Source: Larix sibirica (Eukaryota; Streptophyta; Pinopsida; Pinales; Pinaceae). From it: a DNA stretch of 20,992 nucleotides. The notes beneath the pieces were generated by a model, which made no database searches, was not told the origin of the DNA, and worked only from the letters and a program-made list of their open reading frames with translations. The position numbers and the translations under genes were made by a program. Below are positions 1-9,146 of this stretch, in pieces. Numbering within the stretch: position 1 is the first letter of the stretch; each line of letters opens with the position of its first letter. The stretch lies in assembly GCA_004151065.3 (NCBI GenBank), contig NWUY0300014095.1, forward strand, positions 31,035 to 52,026, given 5' to 3'.

Positions 1-485
1 CCAATCCTAACACCAAGGATTAGTCTCCAACATAAATATTTGTGCATGATGATTTTATCTTGCATAGCAGAAATATTTGTATATGATGATTTCATCGATT
101 GTGATTTTTCAATTAGATTTATTGTAAATATTTTATATATATAGGTAAGGTTTTTAGTGACATCATTCCATCATGCATAAAACTTGAAATTTAATAGAAT
201 TTTAATTATGTACAAAACTTCTATTGAATTTATATCAGATTTTGTTATTGGAAAGAAAGTCGTTTTTCTAATAAACTAACTCACTCCTAAATCTAATGTG
301 AAGTTGCCATGTATCTAAGAATTATTGGAGATAAAAGTAATACGTACAGGTTAAAATGATTATTCTGTTGTAATTGTTAAATAATGAAGAGTTATGATGC
401 TAAAATACAAGGGGTCGTTACTTTTGGTTACGAATAATTTTAATTATTATTTATTTGAAGTTGGATCATTGTCTTGACGATGTGT
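1..485. other. AT-rich non-coding DNA
   Basis: AT-rich sequence with no convincing coding potential on either strand. The only open frame touching it (455-649, +) starts at a non-ATG codon, is short and has no recognisable motif. I see no RNA gene or clear repeat here. Confidence 0.6.
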
Positions 486-701
486 TATTTGTTTCCATAA
501 GCTTTTGTCTTTATTATACCTGCCGTAAGGCGGTATATATTGTATTCGATATGCTTGCTATTTTTTATTATTTTCTTTCATTATTTAGATTTGGTTTCTG
601 CATCATTCTATTGGCTCGTCGGCTTGAAGCGTTATTGACGAGTGATTGAGTTCGATACGTCTTTTTCCTGATTTTTTCATCTCTGGTTTAGAGAGAGGTG
701 G

Positions 702-720
702 AAGCATTTACTAAATGCTT
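702..720. repeat. Perfect 19-bp odd palindrome
   Basis: Two perfect 9-bp arms (702-710 and 712-720) flank one central base. It could fold as a hairpin only with its inner pairs opened, so it is better read as a palindrome. It recurs at 3448-3466 in copy 2. No function is inferred. Confidence 0.6.
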
Positions 721-754
721 TTAATGCCACCGCCATAGTCTGGTTGGCCACCAC

Positions 755-840
755 CTCTGTCACCACCTTGACCACACCTATTCTCACCGCCCACTGACTC
801 TGTCACCGTCTTGACCATTCCATTCTCACCTCCCACCGCC
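755..840. repeat. 43-bp tandem repeat, CACC-rich minisatellite
   Basis: Two adjacent imperfect 43-bp units (755-797 and 798-840) lie in a CACC/CCGCC-rich stretch of about 150 bp, which is also present in copy 2 at 3501-3586. On the minus strand the stretch reads as a glycine-rich 65-residue frame. That frame is explained by the base composition and gives no support for a real glycine-rich protein. Confidence 0.65.
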
Positions 841-2071
841 TTCATTCCCATCCCCACCATTTTCACCGCCTTCACCCTTTGCATATCACATTGCACACCC
901 TGTTGCATATTGCATTGTGTTGTTTTACTGAACTAAACATAGATGTCATGAGATGCTTGCAAAATAAGAAGGCAAGACAAACCATAAAGACTTGTAATTT
1001 TTGTTCATATTGATCAGATACAGGACACTTAACTTACTAGAATTGCAAATTGTTGTTGCAGGACATTTACCAGAATTGTTGTTTCCTGTTAGTAGGAACT
1101 GAACCCATGCATCCAGCTGCTCGACACATTTTGTTGTCTTGGTATCTGCAGTGTGGCCGCACACTAACTGGTAAAATCTCACTGTATATAGTAGTTCAAT
1201 TAATTGCTATTGCTTAAACAATATCTCGAGTCCTGAACCATCTCATTCTCTTAGTGACTACATCTAGAAGTTTACCATCCTGAGTGTGCATTAAAAATAC
1301 TTATGAACTATACGATTATGCTGTGACATAGAAATCCAAATCGCCAGATTAATTATTTCCAAGTAACAGAAAGAAGAAAACTCTCTATTAATAATCTTCA
1401 TATCGTACCTTTCTTGCAGCAATGATAGCGTCTTTAAAAGTTATAGTTCCTGCACAAATCTAATTAAACATCGAAGAAGGAATATCAGAGTCTAGATTTG
1501 AATAAAATCACACTATTTTTCCCATTTTGAATATCAATGAAGTGGATTTGGGCTGCCTTATTCGCATGAAAAGTCCATGAAATCTGTATCACCTCTTCCA
1601 TACATAAATACAAATTAGGATTGGGTGATAATGTTCAAAGAGTAAATTACTTAATTACTTTCAGATGTCGCTGCATTGCAATGTTGTTCGTAATTAATAT
1701 TGTTCAGTTGTTGCGTCTGAAACGTTTACCTTGTTTTTCAATGCAAGTGGGTATGCCATTTTCAATGCTTCGGAGTGGCTCGAATTTTCCACGAAGATCA
1801 TGGTGGTCGTATGGAATAAACCAATTCAACTGCAATTATCAAATTGATGACTAAAATACAAAGGAGATAGTTAACCCTTCAAACCTACAATAGCATATGA
1901 ATGATGTTATAATTTGCAAAAGCATAAACGATAATATGGAGGAATTTGATTAATGAGCTATGCTTGTCTTTTTAAATGGTGCAAAAATAGAATAAAGTCC
2001 CAAACCAAACTATAATTGCTTCAATCCTTAAATGCATAGACTTGTATCCAATTGACAATCTACCCACGGGA

Positions 2072-2152
2072 AACATAGATAAGAACCAACTGTATTTGTA
2101 GGTATTGGCTCTGCTACCGGAGTCTAGACAACATAGATAAGAACCAACTGTA
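2072..2152. repeat. 23-bp exact direct repeat
   Basis: The same 23 bases occur at 2072-2094 and 2130-2152, 58 bases apart, with unrelated sequence between. In copy 2 they are at 4818-4840 and 4876-4898. This could be a small local duplication or the footprint of an insertion whose direct repeats survive. Confidence 0.7.
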
Positions 2153-2515
2153 CACACTAAATAAACTACCCACTTACAGGTTTCCCTGCGCCCATCAATC
2201 TAATATAGCGAGGAGTGGCAAAGCTAATCCTCCCTTACAAGTTTTACTCTTTCTTCCTTTGGTACACAAAGCTTCCTCATATGGTTCAAGACTGTGAAAG
2301 AAACTACGGAATTGATTGAAGAATCAATGAATTTTACTTTGCTACTGGTGGTGTTTAATTGTCATCATTTCCCTATTTCACAGCATAGGATCATCCATAG
2401 AGAATCCATTGATCTCTCTACAAGCAAAGCAATAACATCGCTCTGAAAGCAGTAAAATGAACAAATGTGCAGATGCTTTCAACAATGCAATCTCAGGTTT
2501 TTAACATGTCTTGCA

Positions 2516-2554
2516 ATGGCGGCAATACAATAACACGGTAGGTATTGCCGCTAT
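2516..2554. repeat. Inverted repeat / hairpin, 13-bp stem
   Basis: Bases 2516-2528 pair with 2542-2554 across a 13-base loop, with a single G-T pair in the stem. The stem core is GCGGCAATAC against GTATTGCCGC, clearly more GC-rich than its surroundings. It recurs at 5262-5300. It could be a small foldback repeat remnant; I do not recognise it as a known RNA. Confidence 0.55.
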
Positions 2555-2854
2555 GTGGCCTTGTTTAGAATTGTTATTATTTATGATCAATGCACTAACA
2601 TGGAATGCAAATTTATATAACTGTGCATCTTATTTCAGTACAAATAGTGTAAATTCATTTGAACTCGAGATATATTCAGCATAGAAAAGGATTATTTTCT
2701 TGTTGTTTAAAGATGTCAAATTAAAATAAATTTACACTAGTGTATATTTATGTATTAATGTTTAGTTTGATTTTTAAATCTTATTTTTTACAGCATGTTT
2801 TAAGCATGGATATTAAACATTTAATTTTTGAACATGTGTTTCTTTTTTGGAAGT

Positions 2855-2949
2855 CACAAGTTAAAAACTAAAGTGTGATAAAGTATGTACACCTTAAGTC
2901 ACAATAAGCATAAGTTAGAAACTAAAGGGTGATAGGGTATGTACACTTT
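2855..2949. repeat. Imperfect tandem duplication, 54-bp period
   Basis: Units at 2855-2895 and 2909-2949 share most bases at an offset of 54 (shared core AAACTAAAG, then TATGTACAC). The same pair is in copy 2 at 5601-5641 and 5655-5695. This is degenerate local duplication in non-coding DNA. Confidence 0.6.
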
Positions 2950-3230
2950 AATAAACCAACCAATAGAATGTTATATGGAAAGAGTCCCTCATTTCATAAA
3001 AGAGGGTTTGTCTAGGTTGTTGTGACCATATATATATATATTCAACTAAGGTCAAATGCCATCTCAATGTTAAGCGCGAAGATTACACATCTCCTTAATA
3101 TTTATAAAATATTCCTCACTAATATTGGTGTAACCAGGGTTGAAATTTGACGTCCTACCTTGCACGCCAAGAAATTTTTATATGACGTTTTAATTTTAAC
3201 ATTGCCTTTCATTTGACGTTTAAATCTTAA

Positions 3231-3231
3231 N
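3231..3231. other. Single N at the duplication junction
   Basis: One ambiguous base lies exactly between the two 2.7 kb copies. The bases just left of it (3219-3230) match neither the left flank of copy 1 nor the right flank of copy 2. A contig join with an arbitrary one-base gap and a poor-quality contig end would look like this. Confidence 0.8.
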
Positions 3232-5956
3232 TATTTGTTTCCATAAGCTTTTGTCTTTATTATACCTGCCGTAAGGCGGTATATATTGTATTCGATATGC
3301 TTGCTATTTTTTATTATTTTCTTTCATTATTTAGATTTGGTTTCTGCATCATTCTATTGGCTCGTCGGCTTGAAGCGTTATTGACGAGTGATTGAGTTCG
3401 ATACGTCTTTTTCCTGATTTTTTCATCTCTGGTTTAGAGAGAGGTGGAAGCATTTACTAAATGCTTTTAATGCCACCGCCATAGTCTGGTTGGCCACCAC
3501 CTCTGTCACCACCTTGACCACACCTATTCTCACCGCCCACTGACTCTGTCACCGTCTTGACCATTCCATTCTCACCTCCCACCGCCTTCATTCCCATCCC
3601 CACCATTTTCACCGCCTTCACCCTTTGCATATCACATTGCACACCCTGTTGCATATTGCATTGTGTTGTTTTACTGAACTAAACATAGATGTCATGAGAT
3701 GCTTGCAAAATAAGAAGGCAAGACAAACCATAAAGACTTGTAATTTTTGTTCATATTGATCAGATACAGGACACTTAACTTACTAGAATTGCAAATTGTT
3801 GTTGCAGGACATTTACCAGAATTGTTGTTTCCTGTTAGTAGGAACTGAACCCATGCATCCAGCTGCTCGACACATTTTGTTGTCTTGGTATCTGCAGTGT
3901 GGCCGCACACTAACTGGTAAAATCTCACTGTATATAGTAGTTCAATTAATTGCTATTGCTTAAACAATATCTCGAGTCCTGAACCATCTCATTCTCTTAG
4001 TGACTACATCTAGAAGTTTACCATCCTGAGTGTGCATTAAAAATACTTATGAACTATACGATTATGCTGTGACATAGAAATCCAAATCGCCAGATTAATT
4101 ATTTCCAAGTAACAGAAAGAAGAAAACTCTCTATTAATAATCTTCATATCGTACCTTTCTTGCAGCAATGATAGCGTCTTTAAAAGTTATAGTTCCTGCA
4201 CAAATCTAATTAAACATCGAAGAAGGAATATCAGAGTCTAGATTTGAATAAAATCACACTATTTTTCCCATTTTGAATATCAATGAAGTGGATTTGGGCT
4301 GCCTTATTCGCATGAAAAGTCCATGAAATCTGTATCACCTCTTCCATACATAAATACAAATTAGGATTGGGTGATAATGTTCAAAGAGTAAATTACTTAA
4401 TTACTTTCAGATGTCGCTGCATTGCAATGTTGTTCGTAATTAATATTGTTCAGTTGTTGCGTCTGAAACGTTTACCTTGTTTTTCAATGCAAGTGGGTAT
4501 GCCATTTTCAATGCTTCGGAGTGGCTCGAATTTTCCACGAAGATCATGGTGGTCGTATGGAATAAACCAATTCAACTGCAATTATCAAATTGATGACTAA
4601 AATACAAAGGAGATAGTTAACCCTTCAAACCTACAATAGCATATGAATGATGTTATAATTTGCAAAAGCATAAACGATAATATGGAGGAATTTGATTAAT
4701 GAGCTATGCTTGTCTTTTTAAATGGTGCAAAAATAGAATAAAGTCCCAAACCAAACTATAATTGCTTCAATCCTTAAATGCATAGACTTGTATCCAATTG
4801 ACAATCTACCCACGGGAAACATAGATAAGAACCAACTGTATTTGTAGGTATTGGCTCTGCTACCGGAGTCTAGACAACATAGATAAGAACCAACTGTACA
4901 CACTAAATAAACTACCCACTTACAGGTTTCCCTGCGCCCATCAATCTAATATAGCGAGGAGTGGCAAAGCTAATCCTCCCTTACAAGTTTTACTCTTTCT
5001 TCCTTTGGTACACAAAGCTTCCTCATATGGTTCAAGACTGTGAAAGAAACTACGGAATTGATTGAAGAATCAATGAATTTTACTTTGCTACTGGTGGTGT
5101 TTAATTGTCATCATTTCCCTATTTCACAGCATAGGATCATCCATAGAGAATCCATTGATCTCTCTACAAGCAAAGCAATAACATCGCTCTGAAAGCAGTA
5201 AAATGAACAAATGTGCAGATGCTTTCAACAATGCAATCTCAGGTTTTTAACATGTCTTGCAATGGCGGCAATACAATAACACGGTAGGTATTGCCGCTAT
5301 GTGGCCTTGTTTAGAATTGTTATTATTTATGATCAATGCACTAACATGGAATGCAAATTTATATAACTGTGCATCTTATTTCAGTACAAATAGTGTAAAT
5401 TCATTTGAACTCGAGATATATTCAGCATAGAAAAGGATTATTTTCTTGTTGTTTAAAGATGTCAAATTAAAATAAATTTACACTAGTGTATATTTATGTA
5501 TTAATGTTTAGTTTGATTTTTAAATCTTATTTTTTACAGCATGTTTTAAGCATGGATATTAAACATTTAATTTTTGAACATGTGTTTCTTTTTTGGAAGT
5601 CACAAGTTAAAAACTAAAGTGTGATAAAGTATGTACACCTTAAGTCACAATAAGCATAAGTTAGAAACTAAAGGGTGATAGGGTATGTACACTTTAATAA
5701 ACCAACCAATAGAATGTTATATGGAAAGAGTCCCTCATTTCATAAAAGAGGGTTTGTCTAGGTTGTTGTGACCATATATATATATATTCAACTAAGGTCA
5801 AATGCCATCTCAATGTTAAGCGCGAAGATTACACATCTCCTTAATATTTATAAAATATTCCTCACTAATATTGGTGTAACCAGGGTTGAAATTTGACGTC
5901 CTACCTTGCACGCCAAGAAATTTTTATATGACGTTTTAATTTTAACATTGCCTTTC
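3232..5956 (+). repeat. 2.7 kb direct duplication, copy 2
   Basis: Second copy of the block at 486-3210, starting one base after the N at 3231. The match begins at 3232 (equivalent to 486) and ends at 5956 (equivalent to 3210). No substitution or indel was seen in the stretches compared, so either the duplication is very recent or the same DNA was assembled twice. Sequence to the right (5957 onward) is unique and continues without a break. Confidence 0.95.
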
Positions 5957-6260
5957 TTTTGACGATAGTTTTTTTTAAATAACATTTATAATAACTATAT
6001 GAAACATCCAATTCTCATATTTTGCCTCAACCTTTAAATAGACTTCTTCACAAGAATTACCACGGGCCACCAAATACCATGGACCCAAAAAAACCATGAC
6101 CCAATCAAGTTTATCTAACCAAGGAGACAACGAAACCATGACAATAATAATGATGGGTGAAATTAAAATTCACACTTCATTAATGACATTTAATTTTATG
6201 AAGTGGCTGTGTTTTGACGTGTAAAATGGCAAATGATGGCTTTACCCATCAAATTTCAAC
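5885..6260. repeat. Possible MITE-like element with short TIRs
   Basis: A 14-bp terminal inverted repeat with one mismatch, GTTGAAATTTGAYG, bounds a 376-bp AT-rich non-coding segment (left arm 5885-5898, right arm 6247-6260). The size suits a miniature inverted-repeat transposable element. I found no clear target-site duplication outside the arms, and a 14-bp match in AT-rich DNA could be chance. The left arm also lies inside the duplicated block (3139-3152 in copy 1). Confidence 0.25.
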
Positions 6261-6350
6261 AGTGGGTGCAACATAACTTTTCATTGTTGGAATCTATTTT
6301 TGATTGAAAAAATGAATTTAGTGCCCTCAAACACTCCTATTCCACCGAGA

Positions 6351-6425
6351 TTGTGTAATCTTAACATCTTATATTTGTCTCAGATGAATCCCAAATTGTG
6401 TAATCTCAACATCTCTTATATTTGT
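6351..6425. repeat. Short direct repeat, 45-bp period
   Basis: Bases 6351-6378 and 6396-6425 are near-identical (TTGTGTAATCT, then ACATCT and TATATTTGT), differing by one substitution and a 2-base indel. They lie just downstream, on the minus strand, of the tRNA-like sequence at 6469-6521, so they may belong to the body of the same short retroelement. Confidence 0.55.
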
Positions 6426-6459
6426 GATTCCAAAAATTTCGACCAGATTTAAGAGAAAT

Positions 6460-6530
6460 GCCAACACCAAGAATTGAACCTTAGGGAGGGTAACAATCAT
6501 TCCTCCCAACCACCCAAGCTACAACCAATG
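6460..6530 (-). repeat. tRNA-like Pol III promoter, possible SINE head
   Basis: Read on the minus strand, TAGCTTGGGTGG (6521-6510) resembles an A box. GGTTCAATTCTT (6480-6469) resembles a B box, 29 bases downstream. This is the internal RNA polymerase III promoter layout of tRNAs and tRNA-derived SINEs. No full cloverleaf can be drawn and I see no poly(A) or TSD. The region downstream on the same strand holds the 45-bp-period repeat. A degenerate SINE is the likeliest reading; chance resemblance is possible. Confidence 0.4.
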
Positions 6531-7049
6531 GACAAACTAATTAACTCATAATTTTATTTAAATAACCATTTTTAAATTCAACATCATATTTTAATAATGT
6601 GTTTTTTAACGTCTTGGTTTTCACATTGTATATACATGTTCACTTCGATTTCATCTAAGCATTAGAGTTTCAACGCGATATTTTATTTCGCGTAATGTAA
6701 AAAATAGGTAAACCTATTATTCTCGTTGACTATCACGAGGTTATTAAATTCCCTAATCAAGTGATTACTCTAACCATTAGACTTTAGCATGATTAAAACT
6801 TTGATTTCTTTATCATCTTATAATTACCAAGTTTGAATCTCTTAACAATTCATGAATGTCCTTGAAAACCTTTAGCTTTACACTTTTGCGAACATTATGG
6901 TATGTCAACCTATCCAATTCACTTTATATTTATTTAAAAAAAATATTGGTGTGGATTTCATAATTTTAAAGTTTCAAGGTAGTTTTTTAACCCATTAACG
7001 TTTGATTATTAGAAGGTTAATTTTTGTATCGAGAGTAGCGAACTGCTTT

Positions 7050-7138
7050 ACAATTTAATGGTCGAGTGATTTAAGTTATCGGACTGAAGTTTTGGTCCTC
7101 GATCGAGGGTGTGGGTTCAAATCCCACTTCTGACACCA
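7050..7138 (+). pseudogene. tRNA-Leu-like pseudogene, possibly a SINE head
   Basis: The sequence matches the plan of a plant cytosolic tRNA-Leu. A degenerate A box lies at 7059-7069. The anticodon region is like tRNA-Leu(CAA), but the anticodon position reads GAA and the loop has 8 bases. A long variable arm is formed by the palindrome CCTCGATCGAGG. The T stem-loop is perfect (GTGGG/CCCAC) with B box GGTTCAAATCC at 7114-7124. The 3' acceptor strand TTCTGAC is present, but the 5' acceptor strand no longer pairs with it. CCA follows the discriminator base (7136-7138), although nuclear tRNA genes do not encode CCA. That suggests retroposition of a mature tRNA or a SINE. An (ATC)5 run follows at 7171-7185, which could be a SINE tail. 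It is not a functional tRNA gene. Confidence 0.65.
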
Positions 7139-7604
7139 TGTTTAGTTGGTCTCAGTGGACGTTAATAACTATCATCATCATCATCAATATGGGAAAGATA
7201 TTGTCACGTAACGTACCTACTAAAAAAAAGTAATTTGATAGTATATGTTGACTCAATTTTAAACTTTACACAAAAATAAAAAATAAAAAATAAAAAAATA
7301 ATAGATCTATTTTAAACCCATATCGATCAAACACTTAGAGGGATCACATTTTTTGAGGTATATATTTTTTTCTTGATGTGTGAACATATTTAAGAAAAAA
7401 AATTTACGCCTCAAGAAATTTGACTCTTCTCGATGCTTGATAAATTTAGGTTTTCGATAGATCTATTTCAGTGTTAATTAAATTCAAACAACCAAAATCA
7501 TAGAAAAAAAAGATCAAATTTCAAACAAACATAAACAAAAAAGTATTTTTTTATCAAAATTATTAAACTTTGATGATATAGAAAATTAAAATCCTCGGAT
7601 GCGA

Positions 7605-8640
7605 GTGTATTTAGCCCTTGAGGAATGCATGTGGCAGGGGCAAGTGGAGATCATAGGTGGACGCGTGCTGGGAGGAAGGGACATCATGTAGTGAGGAAGA
7701 CATTATAACCAAATCAAACAGTGGATTTGGAAGCAGGTGGAGAACTGGGAGAAAAGTACAGGAGTAGAGATGAAAATAAATGAAGACAACCAATTCAGGA
7801 AAGAGCAAGTGTACCAAGTACAAGGTATTTTCATCATTTATGGAAGTGATCGGTCCTTGGGTATGCAAAATTATAATGTGTAGTGGAAACTCCGCAATAA
7901 CATAATCGAATTCAATGACAATGCGGTCATTCGGACTCCCTAGCGATTTAAAGTGGGAGATTGGGAATACATGTAGATACACAACATTGGACCTCTATGG
8001 AAGGTGGAAAATTTGGAGATTTTGGGTGTCTTGGTCATCAGTGAGCCTGAGACAATGGAAAAGAATGGAGGAAGGGAAAGGCAAGGTGGGCACTGGGTAG
8101 AAGTGGGCCAACCGGGAGCATCTTTGCATGGCCCAAGCTGCGTGGCAGTATAAGGCAACTATCCCTTAGTATATTCGTGACGAGATTGAGCAGGTTGAGA
8201 GGGAGCTATGGGTCGACGTGGAGGTTGCAAAGCCTGCGGTGGAATTCTCAGCATTGGAAGATTGGATTCAGGACCCGGGGACGACTAGAGAGCAGTTTTC
8301 GTTGTATGATCAAGTTGTCTCAATGTTCTGGGTGACGAAAGGTATTTTGGGGTGGGTTATGATGGAACGAGAGGCAAAAATCTAGGGCGATGAAGTGACA
8401 ATTAAATTCTGCAAGGAACACTAGGTGTATTTTGGACTGATGCATAAAATGATTGACTTAATTGTAAATTGCTTGGGCATTCCTTTTCTGCCAAGATCGA
8501 TCGTGGAGGGTGGTTTAACTTCAGAAGGGTTTCCTTTGGGTGTAAGTAGGTTGTCTACAGACAATTAGGTTCCATGAATGATGTGTTTGGTCTTAGATAG
8601 TGTTTTATTTTGGTATGTTATATCTGTTAGTCGCTAGAAT
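7605..8640 (+). pseudogene. Decayed coding region of unknown family
   Basis: I do not recognise the family. Protein-like composition runs in one frame from about 7605 to 8090, then in another from about 8098 to 8630. Both are interrupted by stops that are mostly TAG (for example 8098, 8167) at places where Gln or Trp would fit. The second half reads as a soluble, charged segment (EIEQVERELW near 8190) followed by hydrophobic stretches. The base composition is much more GC-rich and purine-biased than the AT-rich flanks. A 123-residue frame on the minus strand (7611-7982) appears to be its antisense shadow. A relic of a mobile element's gene is plausible given the neighbours, but I see no RT, integrase or transposase motif. 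Confidence 0.4.
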
Positions 8641-9108
8641 AGTATGGTGGGTCTCATGGTTTAATTGTATGTAAAAAGTTGTTATTTTAGGTTTGTTGGT
8701 GTTAGTTAGACTAATAAAAGCCTTGTTTTCCCCGCCAGGGAGGGGTATTTTTTATTCTTGAAATTGTGTGGGCAGTTGGTATGGGTGTCTAAAGATCCGA
8801 ATGGGTGGTTCGAACTATGTTTTGACAGAAGTCTGATGAAATTCTTTGATTGTTATACAATATATAGTCTTCTTACTTACAAAATAAAATAAAATAAAAT
8901 ATTTGTCAATTTAAAATTTGTATTAAAATTTTGATGATATAAATCAATTTAGAATTTGGAAAATCTTAAAAAATCTAACTTAAATCATGGTAAAATTATG
9001 CTCGTATTTAAATTTTCTACTAAATTTGTATCAAATTTATAACCAAACAAAAAAACCTTTAAAAAAAATATTAAGAAAATAAACATCCATCCATCTACTG
9101 TGTAAAGC
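8641..9108. other. AT-rich spacer with (AAAAT)4
   Basis: No gene seen. A GC-rich inverted run (CCCCGCCAGGGAGGGG, about 8729-8744) followed by T-rich sequence closes the preceding relic and could be the end of that element. A pure (AAAAT)4 tract lies at 8881-8900. The rest, up to the LINE-A target site, is AT-rich. Confidence 0.5.
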
Positions 9109-9120
9109 AACGTTCATACA
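9109..9120 (+). repeat. 5' target-site duplication of LINE-A
   Basis: The 12 bases AACGTTCATACA occur here and again at 14813-14824, immediately after the A-tract of LINE-A. They are perfectly identical, and the flanking bases differ on both sides. Confidence 0.9.
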
Positions 9121-9146
9121 ATGCAATACTTCCTTGTTTCTTTTAG

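Larger units (their letters stand above)
486..3210 (+). repeat. 2.7 kb direct duplication, copy 1
   Basis: This block recurs at an offset of exactly 2746 bases (3232-5956). All stretches I compared are identical, including an (AT)n run near 3026-3044, and the chance reading frames inside have the same translations and spacing. At the right edge copy 1 differs at 3211 (a versus t at 5957), matches for 7 more bases and then diverges completely. The content is AT-rich and non-coding: a CACC-rich minisatellite, a palindrome, a 23-bp direct repeat and a hairpin. I recognise no gene in it. Because the copies meet at a single N, this may be a contig-overlap artefact rather than a real duplication. 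Confidence 0.95.

Noticed and set aside
711-908. 65-residue glycine-rich frame on the minus strand, repeated at 3457-3654
   Set aside because: It is the antisense reading of a CACC-rich 43-bp minisatellite; identical copies only reflect the 2.7 kb duplication. No start context or family.
946-2157. Other short frames in the duplicated block (946-1182 -, 1621-1854 +, 1972-2157 -, and their second copies)
   Set aside because: Short, mostly with non-ATG starts, no motifs and AT-driven composition. Conservation between copies is not evidence because the DNA is identical.
2185-2320. Possible terminal exon on the minus strand (splice-acceptor-like TTTCTTTCACAG near 2298, then an open stretch ending in TGA)
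   Set aside because: Only about 30 codons, no donor partner, no recognised protein, and such acceptor-like tracts are common in AT-rich DNA.
7611-7982. 123-residue minus-strand ORF
   Set aside because: It lies antisense to the decayed + strand coding region, whose composition is more protein-like; no motif seen.
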